The notes under the pieces were generated by a model. It ran no database searches and was not told the DNA's origin. It worked only from the letters and a program-made list of their open reading frames with translations. A stretch of 64,000 nt of DNA from Lodderomyces elongisporus (Eukaryota > Ascomycota > Pichiomycetes > Serinales > Debaryomycetaceae): assembly GCF_030384665.1 (NCBI RefSeq), contig NC_083680.1, positions 467,001 to 531,000 of the forward strand. Direction: 5' to 3'. Positions within the stretch are counted from its first letter, which is position 1. Every line of letters starts with the position of its first letter. Shown here in pieces: positions 32,750 through 43,061 of the stretch. The translations under genes were made by a program, and so were the position numbers.

Positions 32750-33643
32750 TCAATATCGCCTTCGTTTACTCCGATTGGCAATCTCACGTATCCTTTCTTC
32801 ACGTTTCATTTGCTCTAATCTATCACACTCCATTCTTTCCTCGTTTCTTCTTCTAATATCTTCTCTAGCTTGTGCATCAGCAGACAGTAATGCAGAACTC
32901 AAAGCAGCAAACTTGTCTATGTTGATTGTATCTTGCAGGGGTTCATCTTGATCCAAGCCTCGTTTCTTTCCAATCATACGTTTCTCCAATCCAATAGTGA
33001 ACCCATTATTATTTTTCCAGTTCGATATTGCTGCAGGAATCTCCCACTTTGCTCTTTCTTCTTTACTTAATTTTCCGGCAACCACGGGACTTGGGCCTGA
33101 ACCTGAACTATTCTGTACCAGTTTCAAAATGGGTGCTGGTGGATTTTCAGGTCGTTGATGCTTATTCTTTGCGAGTTTTACAAGTTTAGGAGGTAACATT
33201 GGATCTGCAGCGTATGTTCCCCCTCTTTTACTAACTACCACACCTGGGCGTGGTAAGGATAAAGTGCCCTGGTTCCCATTCTCCTCAGCAAGGCCAAGCT
33301 GCTTGTCTAGTAATTCTTGGAAAATCAATTTTGTTTTGTTTATTGCATCGAGATCTGGCTCCGGTCGTGGAAAGTGATGGATCAAATTAGGAAATCTTTG
33401 TTTGAGTGGGATGGTAGACTCGTATGTATCATGCTCAGTTTCAGTGATTGATGAAATAGTGAGCACTTTGTCTGCTGGTATTTTTGATGCTGCCACTATG
33501 GATGTTGCATTAGATGATGTCTTGGTGTTGGAAATGACAGGTTGCGTATTGGCAATTTCGGAAAGAAGGATCAGCGGATCCAAATACAGAGCATTTCGAG
33601 GACGCGGTAGAAGTGAACTTAGCAGTAATGGAGTCGATGTCAT
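32750..33643 (-). CDS. PRP45: Prp45, SNW/SKIP splicing factor
   Basis: 297 residues from the ATG at 33643; the frame is open to a TTG five codons earlier. Prp45 is the yeast SKIP protein of the Prp19-associated complex and helps activate the spliceosome with Prp22. The family signature is clear: IPAAISNWKNNNGFTIGLEKR near 200-222, preceded by a conserved proline-rich segment (RPENPPAPILKLV) and followed by KFAALSSALLSADAQAREDIR and a basic RSKRRRY end. S. cerevisiae Prp45 is 379 residues; this one is shorter but keeps the SNW core. It is convergent with ITC1 across 256 bp. Confidence 0.9.
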   Translation of the reverse strand: MTSTPLLLSSLLPRPRNALYLDPLILLSEIANTQPVISNTKTSSNATSIVAASKIPADKVLTISSITETEHDTYESTIPLKQRFPNLIHHFPRPEPDLDAINKTKLIFQELLDKQLGLAEENGNQGTLSLPRPGVVVSKRGGTYAADPMLPPKLVKLAKNKHQRPENPPAPILKLVQNSSGSGPSPVVAGKLSKEERAKWEIPAAISNWKNNNGFTIGLEKRMIGKKRGLDQDEPLQDTINIDKFAALSSALLSADAQAREDIRRRNEERMECDRLEQMKREERIREIANRSKRRRY

Positions 33644-34855
33644 TGCGTTTGTTTGCAAGAATATTGTTATTTAGCTAGCTAATGCTGTCAAGAGCATTAT
33701 ATACAGAGTATATATATTTCTCTGTAGATGTTGCTTTATAATTGAAATTTAATAGCGAAGAAGGTAGCGTTCTATTCTGTCTTTAAAATCTGAGCAACGA
33801 AGGAAAAGTGTTTAAGATCTTACCACGAGTGTTATATCTAGCAACCACCATAAATTGTTCCAGGGTATAAACTAGTCTACATTATCTAGGAATCAATAAA
33901 ATTACCAGCTTTTTTATAAGATTATGACAAAAACATTTGGTGCAATTTTTTATCAACCAAAGATTATGAAATACTGAATCTAAAAAAAAAGAAAAAAAAT
34001 AATGAAAAAGAATAAAAACAAATTCCAAAAAATAATTAAAGAATACAGGTAGAAACTTGACAAGTCAAACGATCAATATTACCAGTGTTATTTGCTAGCT
34101 ATTCTTCCATTCCATACTCTAACTACCTTTCTTGATAGTACTCTTATCCACATTCGTACAAAAACAGTCCAAAGTATGAACCAATACCAATGCAACCAAA
34201 AGAGAAATACAACAATAATCAAAAGCACGAAAAAAAAAGAATCAACAAGCTTTCTTTGTTTTCCTGATGGAGACCCGCTAAGAATGTTATCATTTCTTAA
34301 TTTGAGCTTCGTTACTTTCCTCTTCACTCACCATCTTTTTTTTTTTAACAAAGTAGATGCTTATTGTTTCTTCACTGATATACTCCTTTTCCATATTGTT
34401 TCTTTTTTTTTTTTTTAATTTTTTTTTAATTTTTTTTAAAGTTTGCAAATTGGTAAATTTTATCTCTTGTGGTGGTTTCATATTTTTGAAAGAGATAAAC
34501 GTAGAAACAGGACTAAAGCGCAATTTTAAGCCAAATGCATACTTTCCATATCGGGAAGAATGTAGATGCGCATTTCAAACCAAGTCTTCTTATTTCACTG
34601 TACGAAATCTCATGCACATCATGCATTACCTTTTAATTCTCCTCACCACCAAGAAGATTCCTACTTTGATTTCCCCCCTTCTTCATCTTCCTCTCCGTCT
34701 CCTCTTTGTTCACACATCCCATTTCACTTATCCCCTTACCGCCGAAGGTCAAGTTCTATAAATGGGTGATATTTTTTCTTTGATAAAATTACCAAAATTA
34801 TGTTGATTTCCACAGTCAACAAAATCGAATAAACTTTAATCAATTTTCTAGAGAT
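33644..34855. other. PRP45-acetyltransferase divergent promoter region
   Basis: AT-rich, with A and T runs near 33980-34060 and 34330-34440. Frames across 34088-34760 on both strands are low complexity or lack ATG starts. The last ATG before the acetyltransferase on the plus strand is at 34800. No gene seen. Confidence 0.45.
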
Positions 34856-35761
34856 ATGTCTACAGTTCAAACAACTACAAGTTCAAACAATCCAATGCAA
34901 GAAAAGTTGTCATCATTACCAATACCACCACCATCAACATCAACATCATCATCATTACCTTCTTCATCCCCTACTTTTGCACAAACGTCTCAGAAGGTCC
35001 AGTTCATTCGAAATTTGACCAATGCTGATGTCGAAAAAGCAGCGTTGACGATGTTGGATGCGTTTCAAGAAGACGCGTTATCGCAACTTTTAGTCTGTCA
35101 CGTTTCGGATTTGGAGGAACGAAAACAATTGGAGTTGAGCATCTATGAAGCCTATATTAGACAACATATAGCCAAGGGAATTGTATTGGGCCAGGGAGAG
35201 ATGGAGGATAAGTTTGAGACTGTGAGTTTGTGGTCCCATCCTAAAAGTGTTGAACAAGGTTTAGACTCGTTTAGTACTTTGATGGAAGCAGGATACGATA
35301 AAGTATGGAGATTAGCTGGGCCCGAGGGTCGAGATAAAATCTTTAAAGGAATGTTGCCATTATTGCATGACTCATGTGAGCGAATCGTTCATAATGACGC
35401 GAGATTTAAAGGCAAAGGGGTCTTTACTTTGGTATACGTTGGATCCACTAAAGAGGCTAGAGGTAAAGGTAATTTGCGAAAAATGTTTGAGTACATGTTT
35501 GAGAAATACATTGATGTTGCTGGAGATGAAGATCACAACAACAACAACAACAATAACATAGCATATTTGGAGAGTTCTGCACCAACCAATATCCCCATAT
35601 ATAATAAATTTGGCTTTCATGTGGTTGAAGATATTGTTTTAGGCAAGAAAATTGCTGGAGCCGTTGAAGGTCAAGATTACGCAGTTATGAATGTAATGAT
35701 TCGAGGCCCCCGGGGCCATGATTGGACTCAGGACTCGAGTACCAACACAAGCAAGCTATAG
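34856..35761 (+). CDS. GNAT-family N-acetyltransferase
   Basis: 301 residues, ATG at 34856. The first 45 residues are Ser/Pro/Thr-rich. From about 50 the protein follows the GNAT fold: N-terminal strand and helix VQFIRNLTNADVEKAALTML, then motif A with the acetyl-CoA loop in VYVGSTKEARGKGNLRKMFEY (R/Q-x-x-G-x-G type, near 195-215), and motif B with the YLESSAPTNIPIYNKFGFHVV strand and helix near 233-255. A run of Asn interrupts the strand between them. The substrate cannot be told; fungal relatives are annotated only as acetyltransferases. No signal peptide. Convergent with CBP3. Confidence 0.8.
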   Translation: MSTVQTTTSSNNPMQEKLSSLPIPPPSTSTSSSLPSSSPTFAQTSQKVQFIRNLTNADVEKAALTMLDAFQEDALSQLLVCHVSDLEERKQLELSIYEAYIRQHIAKGIVLGQGEMEDKFETVSLWSHPKSVEQGLDSFSTLMEAGYDKVWRLAGPEGRDKIFKGMLPLLHDSCERIVHNDARFKGKGVFTLVYVGSTKEARGKGNLRKMFEYMFEKYIDVAGDEDHNNNNNNNIAYLESSAPTNIPIYNKFGFHVVEDIVLGKKIAGAVEGQDYAVMNVMIRGPRGHDWTQDSSTNTSKL

Positions 35762-35970
35762 ATATTTCATGTAATGAATAAATAATAAAATAGGCACACG
35801 CACATATATATATAAATATATATATAATTATTTACACAAGTTAAGTTTTGCCATCCCAATTCATCCTGTCGACTCCTTATCTGTTCCTTTCATTCTGTTG
35901 GTATTTGATCCTCTTTATCTCAATTCTGTCGTTTTCTTCCTCTTCTTCTTTTTTTGCTTTACATCACTCT
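35762..35970. other. Acetyltransferase-CBP3 convergent 3' region
   Basis: Short spacer with AATAAATAATAAAA and TA repeats near 35776-35830, suited to 3'-end formation. No gene. Confidence 0.5.
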
Positions 35971-36957
35971 TTATTCATCCATTGATAAAACCGATTTATG
36001 TGCGGGCAGTGTCATTGTTGCAAATTCTTCTTTGGTTTTTTGTTTAATCAACTCCTCCTGGTGTTTGCTGATTGGAGTAACAACTTGGTCTGGTGGCACA
36101 AATTTAAACTTACCAAATCCAAATGCCCTATCAGTCATTTTATTTAAAACGTAAAGTTGTGATCTAACGTAAACCAATAATGCTTCAACGTGTCTAATAT
36201 CAACATTTGCATCGGCGTTAAACACGTTTCTCCACAATGCCGCAGCAAGTGTAATATCGTCAGTCATTAAACCTTCATCGTAGCTCAACACACAACCTAA
36301 TAACTGAGTATGGTAATCTTTCAAGTACCCTTCAATGATTCTATTTGACTTGATTTTCAACTCAGTACCCATCCTCACTTCCAAATCTTTAAAGATCCTA
36401 TCCACCAACTTCTGTTGGTATTCTTTGGAATATTTAAAAGGTAAGGCTCTCATTCGCACCGATAAAATCCAGTAGTGCAAGATAGTAATTTGAACTTGTT
36501 GTGAAAACGAAACTGGCAACCCCAAGGTCTGGTAATAAAATTTGGCTGTGTCACTCATTGGTTCATCAGGGTACGTCAACGCTTGCTTTTTACACTCTGC
36601 AAAATACAAACCACCTGCAACGGGTCCACTTCTTGACTTATCCATATCCATGGAGAATGTCGAGATGACCCATTGTCCGATCTTCTCGGCAAACCCAGAA
36701 GGACGAAGCTTACCATCATCCTCTTGCTCTGACAAGAAAGGAGCTTTACTTGTTGGTTGACGAGGCGGTTTTTTGAAAACATGTTCTGATAATGGGAGAT
36801 GTGAATCGGTCGCCATTGCCGTTGGCGACTCTACTACATCATCTTGTTCTGATTTGTATTTCGCAAGGATGGAGTTTTTCGACAGAAATTGGAGCCTCGT
36901 GCCCTGAGACAAGCATCTTACTGACAGCACACTTCTAATGTTACACGATCTGAGCAT
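35971..36957 (-). CDS. CBP3: Cbp3, cytochrome b translation and bc1 assembly factor
   Basis: 328 residues, ATG at 36957. Cbp3 with Cbp6 binds the mitochondrial ribosome, activates translation of cytochrome b and hands the new protein on for complex III assembly. The N-terminus is a typical presequence (Arg/Ser/Leu, no acidic residue in the first 36 residues). The ubiquinol-cytochrome c chaperone domain follows from about 150: FYYQTLGLPVSFSQQVQIT, HYWILSVRMRALPF, LLGCVLSYDEGLMTDDITLAA and ALWRNVFNA. Length agrees with S. cerevisiae (335). Divergent from SRP72. Confidence 0.92.
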   Translation of the reverse strand: MLRSCNIRSVLSVRCLSQGTRLQFLSKNSILAKYKSEQDDVVESPTAMATDSHLPLSEHVFKKPPRQPTSKAPFLSEQEDDGKLRPSGFAEKIGQWVISTFSMDMDKSRSGPVAGGLYFAECKKQALTYPDEPMSDTAKFYYQTLGLPVSFSQQVQITILHYWILSVRMRALPFKYSKEYQQKLVDRIFKDLEVRMGTELKIKSNRIIEGYLKDYHTQLLGCVLSYDEGLMTDDITLAAALWRNVFNADANVDIRHVEALLVYVRSQLYVLNKMTDRAFGFGKFKFVPPDQVVTPISKHQEELIKQKTKEEFATMTLPAHKSVLSMDE

Positions 36958-37408
36958 TGGAATGAGGACTTTTTGATCAAACGTGGTGGGTAAGGTGTTT
37001 GTATGAGATATAAGAAACTAAATGTTGTTAAACACCTTTAATGAAACTTCCAAATCCTTTTACTTCATAAATGCACGACCTTTTTTCGTTGTACTTCTGT
37101 TTTTTTTTTCCCCTCTATCTTTCTCTTTCTCTCTCTGTTTCTTTTTTTTTTTTTAATTGTTTTTTTTCTTCTTCCTCGTACTCATGTTTTGATCAAAGGT
37201 TGGAGACAAGTTGAGGTAAAAGGAAAAAGGTAGAGGGAGTGCGAAAATTGGAGAGAAAATCAGAGAGAAAATCAGAGAGGTTTCGAAAAAATTCATAATT
37301 GTTCGTTGAAAAAACAATCGAGACCATACATATAGTTACAGATCTGTTTGCATTATATAGTGGTTTTTCTTTTTTTTTTTTTACAATCACTGACAAACTC
37401 AATACACA
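36958..37408. other. CBP3-SRP72 divergent promoter
   Basis: 450-bp spacer with T runs (37100-37170) and a repeated GAGAGAAAATCA unit near 37250-37275. The last plus-strand ATG before SRP72 is at 37184. No gene. Confidence 0.5.
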
Positions 37409-39496
37409 ATGAGCTCATCGATAGGAGAAACGTTCAAGAGTTTGAAACTTACAGGCTCAAGTCCATCAGAAGATGAGCAAATTTACAAGGTGTCATATGA
37501 ATTTTTAAAACAAAAGAAATTCAATGACGAGCAAGCTTTTAGGAACTGTCTCGTTTCGCTAATCAATTTGGATAAATACGAGCTTGCAGACCAATTAATC
37601 AAAAAAATTCCTAGTTCACTTGTTGAACCATTGATTTTGGAGATTGCATATGTATATTATAAAATTGGAAGAGCTCTGGAGATTTATAAGTTACATGAGG
37701 AGTACTCGTTGAAAATATCGTCTTCACCTGCAGTTGCTAGAGGATTTGCGCATATATTAATTCAAACCTATTACAAAGCGGGCGAATTTTCTAAAGCATT
37801 GGAATTGAACAGAAAGATTGCTGGAGATGTTTTTGCAAATCCAGAGGAACACGGTGATTTGGTCACGAATGAGAGTGCAATTGTATCGCAATTAATTTTC
37901 CAAAGTGGTCATGAGCAGCATATGGACGCATCCACTAACACTGAGTTGGATGAAACAAACTATGACTTATTATTTAATGAAGCATTGATTGAACTAGCGA
38001 AGGCAAACTTGTCCAAGTCGTTGACTTTACTCCAAAAGGCACATCAGGTGTGCACACAAAACAACATGGATGAAGAAGAGGCAGAAGTTGAATTGCTACC
38101 CATAAAGCTCACTATATCTTATGTCCAGCAATTGAGCGGTAACACTGAAGAGGCGGAAAAGATTCTTTTGCTGATGAACACCGACCAGGTTCATGACTCT
38201 TTACTCAAATTGATCGTTAATACCAATTTACACTCATTTGAAAAGGATGCGACATCGAAACAGAGCAACCCAAACTTGATTGAGAGGCAACTCAATCTTC
38301 AAGAGCGTCTTCAGCAATTGAAACAGAAACTCACTATATTCCAATGCGAGACTATTCTTCAGAATAGTATGTTGTTACGATACGCCACAGGCACTTTAAA
38401 CAATTCACTGTTATTGAAAAGCTCTTTTATTCAACCTTATAATTTGGTAACCTTGGCTTACCAAGTTCTCATTTCAAATGGTATTTCATTTGAAAGTTTA
38501 TCAGACCAGACTCAACTCAAAAGTGTAGGCAAAAAGCTTGTCAGATTCATCAAACAAGAGGAAAAGAAGAAGCACATCGGAAAAAATACAAATAGTGGCA
38601 ACATAAACGATAACAATAATGATAAAAAAGACAACAGCATTAATTATAACAGTAGTGGAGTTGTTGAAGCAGCTACAATTTTGTTAGTGTTTGTTAACTC
38701 TCAGCTCAATAACTTTGATCAGAGTTTACCGCTTTTGGAGAAATTGGCCAACGAGTCATTAAATGAGATGATTGTAAAGCCAGGCATCGTTGGTACCTTG
38801 ATTACAGTCTATGAAAAACAACACAACCTTGCAAAGCTCAAAAAGCTTCTCAAGACATTGGTTGAGAAATTCTTGTACAGTCCCGAAGATTCTTTTAAAA
38901 ATGTCAACTACTACAACTTTGCAAAGATTGTGGCGATGAAGAACTATGCATTCAGCGAAGATTCTAGACAGTTGTTTGAATTCTTGCACGCTGCAAACCC
39001 CCAGGATATGCTCATCAACTCAATTCTTTCAAATTCTAATGAGAGTTTGCAATCTATAGCAGATTTGTCATCGCAAAAGTCTGTAGACAGTTTACTTGCA
39101 GTGAACATGGAGGCGCTAATCCCCACAAAAAGTAAACCAATCAAATCAATTACGAAAGCAGCAACAAAAGTTACAAAAAAGAAACAAAAGCCAAAGTTTG
39201 GCAAGAATAAAGTTGTTAAGCCAGAAGGCGAGTTTACGCTTGACAAAGAGAGGTGGCTTCCATTGAAATTGAGAAGTTATTACAAGCCGACTAAAAAAGA
39301 CAAGAAAAAAGCTGGAGGTCACCAAGGTGCAGTGGAATCATTTTCACCATCAGCTACACCTGCTCCTAGTTCAGCTTCTACATCACATGCAAATGCAAAT
39401 GCAAATCCAAATGCAAATGCAAATGCACAAGGTGCGTCACATGGCGGCAGTTCAAGCGCCAGCAAAAACAAAAAGAAGAAGAAAGGGAAAAAATAG
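37409..39496 (+). CDS. SRP72: Srp72, signal recognition particle subunit
   Basis: 695 residues, ATG at 37409. Srp72 pairs with Srp68 on the SRP RNA and is needed for co-translational targeting to the ER. The first 550 residues are helical repeats of TPR type (for example AYVYYKIGRALEIYKLHEEY and FAHILIQTYYKAGEFSKALEL). The C-terminal RNA-binding signature LDKERWLPLKLRSYYKP is at about 610-626, followed by a lysine-rich and Ala/Asn-rich tail with a poly-Lys end. S. cerevisiae Srp72 is 640 residues. Asn-rich insert near 390-410. With RPL25 (the SRP dock) at the window start, two parts of the same targeting step are present. Confidence 0.93.
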   Translation: MSSSIGETFKSLKLTGSSPSEDEQIYKVSYEFLKQKKFNDEQAFRNCLVSLINLDKYELADQLIKKIPSSLVEPLILEIAYVYYKIGRALEIYKLHEEYSLKISSSPAVARGFAHILIQTYYKAGEFSKALELNRKIAGDVFANPEEHGDLVTNESAIVSQLIFQSGHEQHMDASTNTELDETNYDLLFNEALIELAKANLSKSLTLLQKAHQVCTQNNMDEEEAEVELLPIKLTISYVQQLSGNTEEAEKILLLMNTDQVHDSLLKLIVNTNLHSFEKDATSKQSNPNLIERQLNLQERLQQLKQKLTIFQCETILQNSMLLRYATGTLNNSLLLKSSFIQPYNLVTLAYQVLISNGISFESLSDQTQLKSVGKKLVRFIKQEEKKKHIGKNTNSGNINDNNNDKKDNSINYNSSGVVEAATILLVFVNSQLNNFDQSLPLLEKLANESLNEMIVKPGIVGTLITVYEKQHNLAKLKKLLKTLVEKFLYSPEDSFKNVNYYNFAKIVAMKNYAFSEDSRQLFEFLHAANPQDMLINSILSNSNESLQSIADLSSQKSVDSLLAVNMEALIPTKSKPIKSITKAATKVTKKKQKPKFGKNKVVKPEGEFTLDKERWLPLKLRSYYKPTKKDKKKAGGHQGAVESFSPSATPAPSSASTSHANANANPNANANAQGASHGGSSSASKNKKKKKGKK

Positions 39497-40154
39497 TGGT
39501 TAATCGTGATGATGATGATGATGATGATGATGATGGTAAAAATAAAACTAATAGGAAACAAAGAAAAAAAGAAAAAAAGAAAGAGTGTAAAGTGCAAGGA
39601 AAAAGGTAAAATAAAAAGAAATAGTAAAGTATGTAAGACACTTGTATACATATAATGTGGTAAAAATAGTAAATGAAAATACTTAATTCTTGTTTAATAT
39701 TCAATTTTAATTAAAGGTCTTTCCTCCTTATTTTTTCTTTTCTTTTCTTTTCTTTTCTTTTTCTTTTTGCTTTTTTTTTTGTTGGAGAGAAAGTGGGAAA
39801 GTATAGCGTTAACATTATAAACCTCACGTGAAGTTGCAGCAACCCAGTTGTTAATAAAAATAGTATTATATATATATTTTTTTTTGTCTTTCGCTTTTTT
39901 TTTCGCAACCAGTCATTTTTCACCAACCCACAAAGTCTTTAAAAAGCTCACCGAATTCCACCGTTTGTCTGTTCCTTAATAATGTAAGAAGGTGAAGAAG
40001 AAGTGAAGAAGAAGTGAAGAAGTGAAAAGAGAAGAAGTGAAAGGATTGATTGGTAAGATTGATTTACTTTGTCTTCTTTTTCTTTCTTTCTTTCTTTTTC
40101 TTTTTTTGCTAATTTTTTATATAAAAGACTTTACTTTTTTTTTTCAAGTAATAA
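39497..40154. other. SRP72 3' region and lipase promoter
   Basis: GAT trinucleotide repeat at 39506-39534, TTTTC pentamers at 39736-39762, a CACGTG at 39825-39830, a TATATATA tract near 39868, and repeated GAAGAAGTGAA units at 39990-40040. The last ATG before the lipase is at 39982. No gene seen. Confidence 0.5.
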
Positions 40155-41528
40155 ATGAGTATTTTTTTACTACTTTACGCTGTTTATTTGGTTAAAGCAT
40201 CATTGCTAAAGCTTGTACCTCCAAGTCAGGACCCTTTTTATTCCCCGCCTGTTGGTTTTGAAGAGGCTAAACCAGGAACCATTCTTCAAAGTCGTCCGAC
40301 ACCGCAAAAAATAGTCAATTTGTTTTTCACCTTTGAAGTAGCTAACTCGTGGCAGATCATGTATAGATCTACAGATTCGTTTGGTAATGCGACTGCAATA
40401 GTGATGACAGTAATGCAGCCCCATAATGCAGACCCCAACAAGGTTTTGTCATATCAGACTGCTGAGGATTCGGCGCATATAGACTGTAGTCCAAGCTATA
40501 GTTTTCAATTTGGTGCACCACAAGGAACGATGATGACTCAATTGGATTTGAGGTTTATGGTTCCGGCATTAGCGCAGGGTATTTATGTGATTAGTGCTGA
40601 CTATGAAGGAAGCAAGCTGGCGTTTGGCGCAGGTTTACAAATGGGGCATGCGGTGTTGGATGGTGTACGATCAGTTTTACAATCAAAAGATGTTACCGGT
40701 ATAAACAAAGATGCCAAGGTGGCACTCTGGGGTTATTCGGGTGGTGGATTAGCAACTGGGTGGGCAGTGAGTCTACAGCCTGTATATGCACCTGAATTAA
40801 AGAGCACACTTGTTGGATGTGCATTTGGTGGGTTGGTTGTGAACATTACAGCTACTGCAGAGTTGACGGATGGCACGCTTTTCGCTGGATTGATCCCACT
40901 AGCATTAACTGGTTTAGGTAAGGAATACATAGAGTTTCAGAAACGTATCCAAGCAAACATCGATTTTGATCACCACAACAATTTCGAAGTTGGTCTTAGA
41001 GACTGTTTAGTACCTGGTTTACTCGAGTTTCGATGGAAGCAGTTTTTTTCAGGCGGCAATAGAACTTTTACAAAAGGTTTTGCCTTGTTGGAAGACCCCA
41101 TTATAAACAAAACCATCCAAGACAATTGTTTGATCAACTTGAATAAGACCAATATGCCCGAGATTCCCATATTCATGTACCATTCCAAATTTGACCAAGT
41201 TGCACCTTTTAATGGCGCATTGGCATTATACAACAAATGGTGTCTGTGGGGGATTGGGTCGTTTGAGTTTGCACTGGACATCTTCAACGAGCATTTATCG
41301 GAACAAGCGTTGGGGGCAGCAGCGGCATGGACGTGGATACAAGCAAGACTCAACAATGATGATCATCTACCACCACTACCACCACCACCAGTGCAGGGCT
41401 GTGTACGAAAATTGCATTTTAACAATATAATGTATCCCAATATTAGTTCCAGCTTAAAGGATTATTTTTTGGGCTTTGACTATACTGTTTTGGACACACT
41501 TACAGGGAAGACGAAATGGAGCATATAG
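40155..41528 (+). CDS. Secreted triacylglycerol lipase, Candida LIP family
   Basis: 457 residues, ATG at 40155. The first 15 or so residues (MSIFLLLYAVYLVKA) are a signal peptide, and there are several N-glycosylation sequons, so it is secreted. It belongs to the fungal secretory lipase family (LIP1-LIP10 of Candida albicans, usually 440-480 residues). The nucleophile is S195 in GYSGG; the acid is probably D347 in KFDQVAP and the histidine H380 in FNEHLSE. Conserved blocks include GIYVISADYEGSKLAFGAG and CLVPG. It hydrolyses ester bonds of extracellular lipids. A proline run (LPPLPPPPVQG, about 411-421) near the C-terminus is unusual. Its exact LIP number cannot be told. Confidence 0.93.
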   Translation: MSIFLLLYAVYLVKASLLKLVPPSQDPFYSPPVGFEEAKPGTILQSRPTPQKIVNLFFTFEVANSWQIMYRSTDSFGNATAIVMTVMQPHNADPNKVLSYQTAEDSAHIDCSPSYSFQFGAPQGTMMTQLDLRFMVPALAQGIYVISADYEGSKLAFGAGLQMGHAVLDGVRSVLQSKDVTGINKDAKVALWGYSGGGLATGWAVSLQPVYAPELKSTLVGCAFGGLVVNITATAELTDGTLFAGLIPLALTGLGKEYIEFQKRIQANIDFDHHNNFEVGLRDCLVPGLLEFRWKQFFSGGNRTFTKGFALLEDPIINKTIQDNCLINLNKTNMPEIPIFMYHSKFDQVAPFNGALALYNKWCLWGIGSFEFALDIFNEHLSEQALGAAAAWTWIQARLNNDDHLPPLPPPPVQGCVRKLHFNNIMYPNISSSLKDYFLGFDYTVLDTLTGKTKWSI

Positions 41529-43061
41529 AGTATTAATGGGGATGAAGGGCAAATCCTACTAAGCGGTTGCTTAGAGAGGCTCTAAATTTAGCTTTACTGA
41601 TTTTCTTTTCCTCTTTTCCCTTTCCAACTTCCTTGTGCTTGTATTGGTTCTTTTGATTACTAATACAGAGTGCAAATTTAGCAGAGACATGGCTTGACAT
41701 ATCACACAATGTGATTCTGTGTTTTAGATCATTTCTTCTATTGCCTTCAATATGAAGATCGATTTTTTCAAATTTTGCCGAACAACTTATCCCAATGTAG
41801 AAATCACCGAATATTCTCTGATATTCTCTGATATTCTTTGATATTCTTTTTTTTCCTCTTTGTCCTTTTCTTGCTCTTTGTCCCCTGCTATCCCCTTCTA
41901 TAATTTGACACCCATCATTTTTTTTACCATAGCCGAGATTGCTGTGCGATGAGATACGTTTAGAGCCAAAAAAAAAAAATAAATCAAAAAAAAGAAAAGA
42001 AGTGAAATTTTTGGTAACAAAACAAACATCTGTGAGTAAATAGAGAAAAAGCCGCAAGCGCTACCAACTTTAGCACTTGTTTCGTGTATTGAAGTCAATT
42101 TTTAACGTCTTTTTTATTTTTAAGTTTTTGACGTAAAACCAAAAAAAAAAAAATTTCTTTTTCTTTTTTTAATTTTGGCCACTACACCCTTTCCTCACTT
42201 ACTTACTTACTTAGATTTATTCTTTCTCTCTGTATTTCTTTTTTTTTTTGGTTGATTACTAATTGTACACTATTTCTTAACATTGCTCTTGACTAGCCTT
42301 ATACCAAATCTGGCTGGTCAGAAACCTCTTCCCGGGAATTAACATAGTCTCTTTATCTAAATTAATCTGTTTTTTATTTCCGTATTATCGCTTACATCCC
42401 ACAATCGAAATCTGTCTTTATCAAAGTAAATGGAAAATCAACCAATTTCAATTTGTTTACTAGAAAACAAAAAAAAAAAAAAAGAAGAAGAAATCGCTCA
42501 AAAAAGAAGTAGTTACTCAGGGAAAAACTTGCCAAAATTGGTAGTCTTTTCCCTTCAATGACGAAATTCAACGGCTTTGCATTTAGCATGCTCTGCATAA
42601 ATATATATATATATTTATATGTACAAACAACTTGCCTTCAGCTAACTCAAAGATCCCAGGTACATACTTGTTGGAAACTCGGATAATTACTTTGAGAAAT
42701 TTTAATTTTAAGATATGTAGGAGATAAGCACGTTTCGGTGTTCAGTGTATCTTCTATGTGAATTTTTTTTTTTTTCATTTTTTTTTCATTTTCTTTCATT
42801 TCTTTGACACAATTACGTCAACCCCATCCATCTGCCTGTTCTTTCAATTTTATTTTCATTCTTTCACATTATAAATAGAGAGCCAAATCTCTTGCTACCT
42901 CAATTGAAAATCTATTCTCTTTATTTTTCTTCTTCTATTTCTTCCATCTTCATAACTTACTATTCAAAAACCTTAGTCAAGTTACATATACTAAAAACAA
43001 TAATATTCTACCCTTTCTCCTTCCGCCGAAAGAAGAACAATCATACACAACTATATATAAA
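41529..43061. other. Lipase 3' region and ADH promoter
   Basis: A minus-strand frame of 174 codons (41533-42057) has no ATG at its upper end and no known family; it is basic and may be chance. A TTAC-type repeat (42199-42212), an ATTACTAA at 42255-42262 that fits the Cap1/Yap1 site, a TA tract near 42600 and a TATA box at 42872 lie in the ADH promoter. The 300 nt before the ADH ATG are AUG-free from 42759. Confidence 0.45.
42872..42878 (+). promoter_or_regulatory. TATA box of the ADH6-type gene
   Basis: TATAAAT, 190 nt before the ATG and followed by a pyrimidine-rich then A-rich leader with no ATG, the usual layout of a strongly expressed yeast gene. Confidence 0.55.
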
